From contig JAFGHU010000063.1 in the NCBI GenBank assembly GCA_016929955.1, positions 1 to 33,833 of the forward strand: a stretch of DNA of 33,833 bases, written 5' to 3'. The translations under genes and the position numbers were made by a program. Positions within the stretch are counted from its first letter, which is position 1, and every line of letters begins with the position of its first letter. The stretch is from Bacteroidales bacterium. GTDB lineage: Bacteria; Bacteroidota; Bacteroidia; Bacteroidales; UBA12170. The notes beneath the pieces are model-generated. The model did not search any database. It had not been told where the DNA came from and was given only the letters and a program-made list of their open reading frames with translations. This document shows positions 33,252 to 33,833 of this stretch, piece by piece.

Positions 33252-33267
33252 TGACTCAATTTTTAGC

Positions 33268-33833
33268 ATGACAAAATCACAAGAATATATACAACTTTTC
33301 GAACAATTTTCTTCGCTTAAAGCATTGATAATAGGAGATGTAATGTTAGATGCTTACTTATGGGGAAATGTAGAACGTATATCACCCGAAGCACCCGTTC
33401 CTATCGTACAAGTATTCAAAAGAGCCAACCGCTTAGGTGGAGCAGCTAATGTAGCATTAAATATCAAAGCACTTGGTGCAGAACCCATTATATGCTCCGT
33501 TATTGGCGACGATATTCAATCGCATTCCTTTTTTACACTCTTGGATGAAGCAAATATCAGTAGCGAAGGCATCGTAAAAAGTAAAAATAGAATAACGACA
33601 ACCAAGTTTAGAGTTATCGGAAATAACGCTCAGATGCTCAGGGTCGACGAAGAAACTTTAACTAATTTATCTGCAGAAGAAGAAACGCTTTTTATCGATC
33701 GAATCAAAAAGATTATTCAGCGCACAAAGATTGATGTTGTTATATTTCAAGATTACGATAAAGGGGTTATTTCTAAGTCAGTTATCAATAAAATAATGAA
33801 ATTGATAAAGGGTGAGGTTCCGGTTGCTGTTGA
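33268..33833 (+). CDS. rfaE1: RfaE/HldE-type D-glycero-D-manno-heptose-7-phosphate kinase, N-terminal part
   Basis: A PfkB/ribokinase-fold sugar kinase, cut by the window end after 188 residues. Visible motifs: IIGDVMLDAYLWGNVERISP (21-40), EAPVPIVQV and RLGGAANVALNIKALG, the standard start of the heptose kinase domain of HldE/RfaE, and LRVDEET and FQDYDKGV further on. It phosphorylates heptose-7-phosphate at C1 in the pathway to ADP-heptose for the lipopolysaccharide core. The ATP-binding C-terminal half and any fused adenylyltransferase domain lie outside the window. Confidence 0.9.
   Translation, partial: MTKSQEYIQLFEQFSSLKALIIGDVMLDAYLWGNVERISPEAPVPIVQVFKRANRLGGAANVALNIKALGAEPIICSVIGDDIQSHSFFTLLDEANISSEGIVKSKNRITTTKFRVIGNNAQMLRVDEETLTNLSAEEETLFIDRIKKIIQRTKIDVVIFQDYDKGVISKSVINKIMKLIKGEVPVAV

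Overview
The window is an AT-rich, gene-dense stretch of a Bacteroidota chromosome, probably a Bacteroidales/Marinilabiliales-type bacterium. The evidence is a type III glutamine synthetase, a DUF4831-type protein, the Bacteroidota-style -7 promoter element TAnnTTTG in front of many genes, almost no Shine-Dalgarno sequences, and outer-membrane lipid enzymes plus a heptose-kinase start that mark a Gram-negative envelope. I see no tRNA, rRNA, CRISPR array, insertion sequence or prophage. No stretch longer than 300 bases lacks a gene; the largest gaps (about 180-240 bases) hold promoters, terminators and inverted repeats.

Layout. (1) 1-4100: the start of a secreted MORN-like protein (minus strand), divergent from recR, then an operon of an aspartate-type aminotransferase and ATP-dependent PEP carboxykinase ending in a hairpin terminator. 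(2) 4200-4785: a rubrerythrin-like di-iron protein with its own promoter and terminator. (3) 4966-14236: an envelope module. It contains a TetR regulator with a palindromic operator over its promoter, a small membrane protein, a second diverged TetR-like protein, a complete tripartite RND efflux system (TolC-like, adaptor, permease), an LpxR-like lipid A 3'-O-deacylase and an OMPLA-like outer-membrane phospholipase. (4) 14286-22299, minus strand: DUF4831 protein, zinc-ribbon protein, glutamine synthetase III, a HAD phosphatase with a class IV aminotransferase, an ECF sigma factor operon with a one-TM partner and a Spy-like periplasmic protein, a one-TM conserved protein, and a J-domain protein overlapping a ribbon-helix-helix protein.

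(5) 22541-33089: an eleven-gene chemosensory operon on the plus strand: STAS protein, CheY-like, CheA, MCP, CheW, CheR, a histidine-kinase-like protein that lacks its phospho-acceptor His, CheD, CheB, a REC-HK-REC hybrid kinase and a REC protein with a helical tail. Methylation (CheR/CheB), deamidation (CheD) and a CheR-tethering-like pentapeptide at the receptor C-terminus are all present, so the adaptation circuit looks complete. No flagellar, pilus or gliding gene lies in the window, so the output is not visible here. (6) 33268-end: the start of an RfaE/HldE-type heptose-7-phosphate kinase.

The most interesting items are the predicted pseudo-kinase inside the che operon, the STAS and hybrid-kinase additions that suggest a non-standard output, the TetR-controlled efflux plus lipid-remodelling module, and the small J-domain/RHH operon with a 14-base palindrome upstream.
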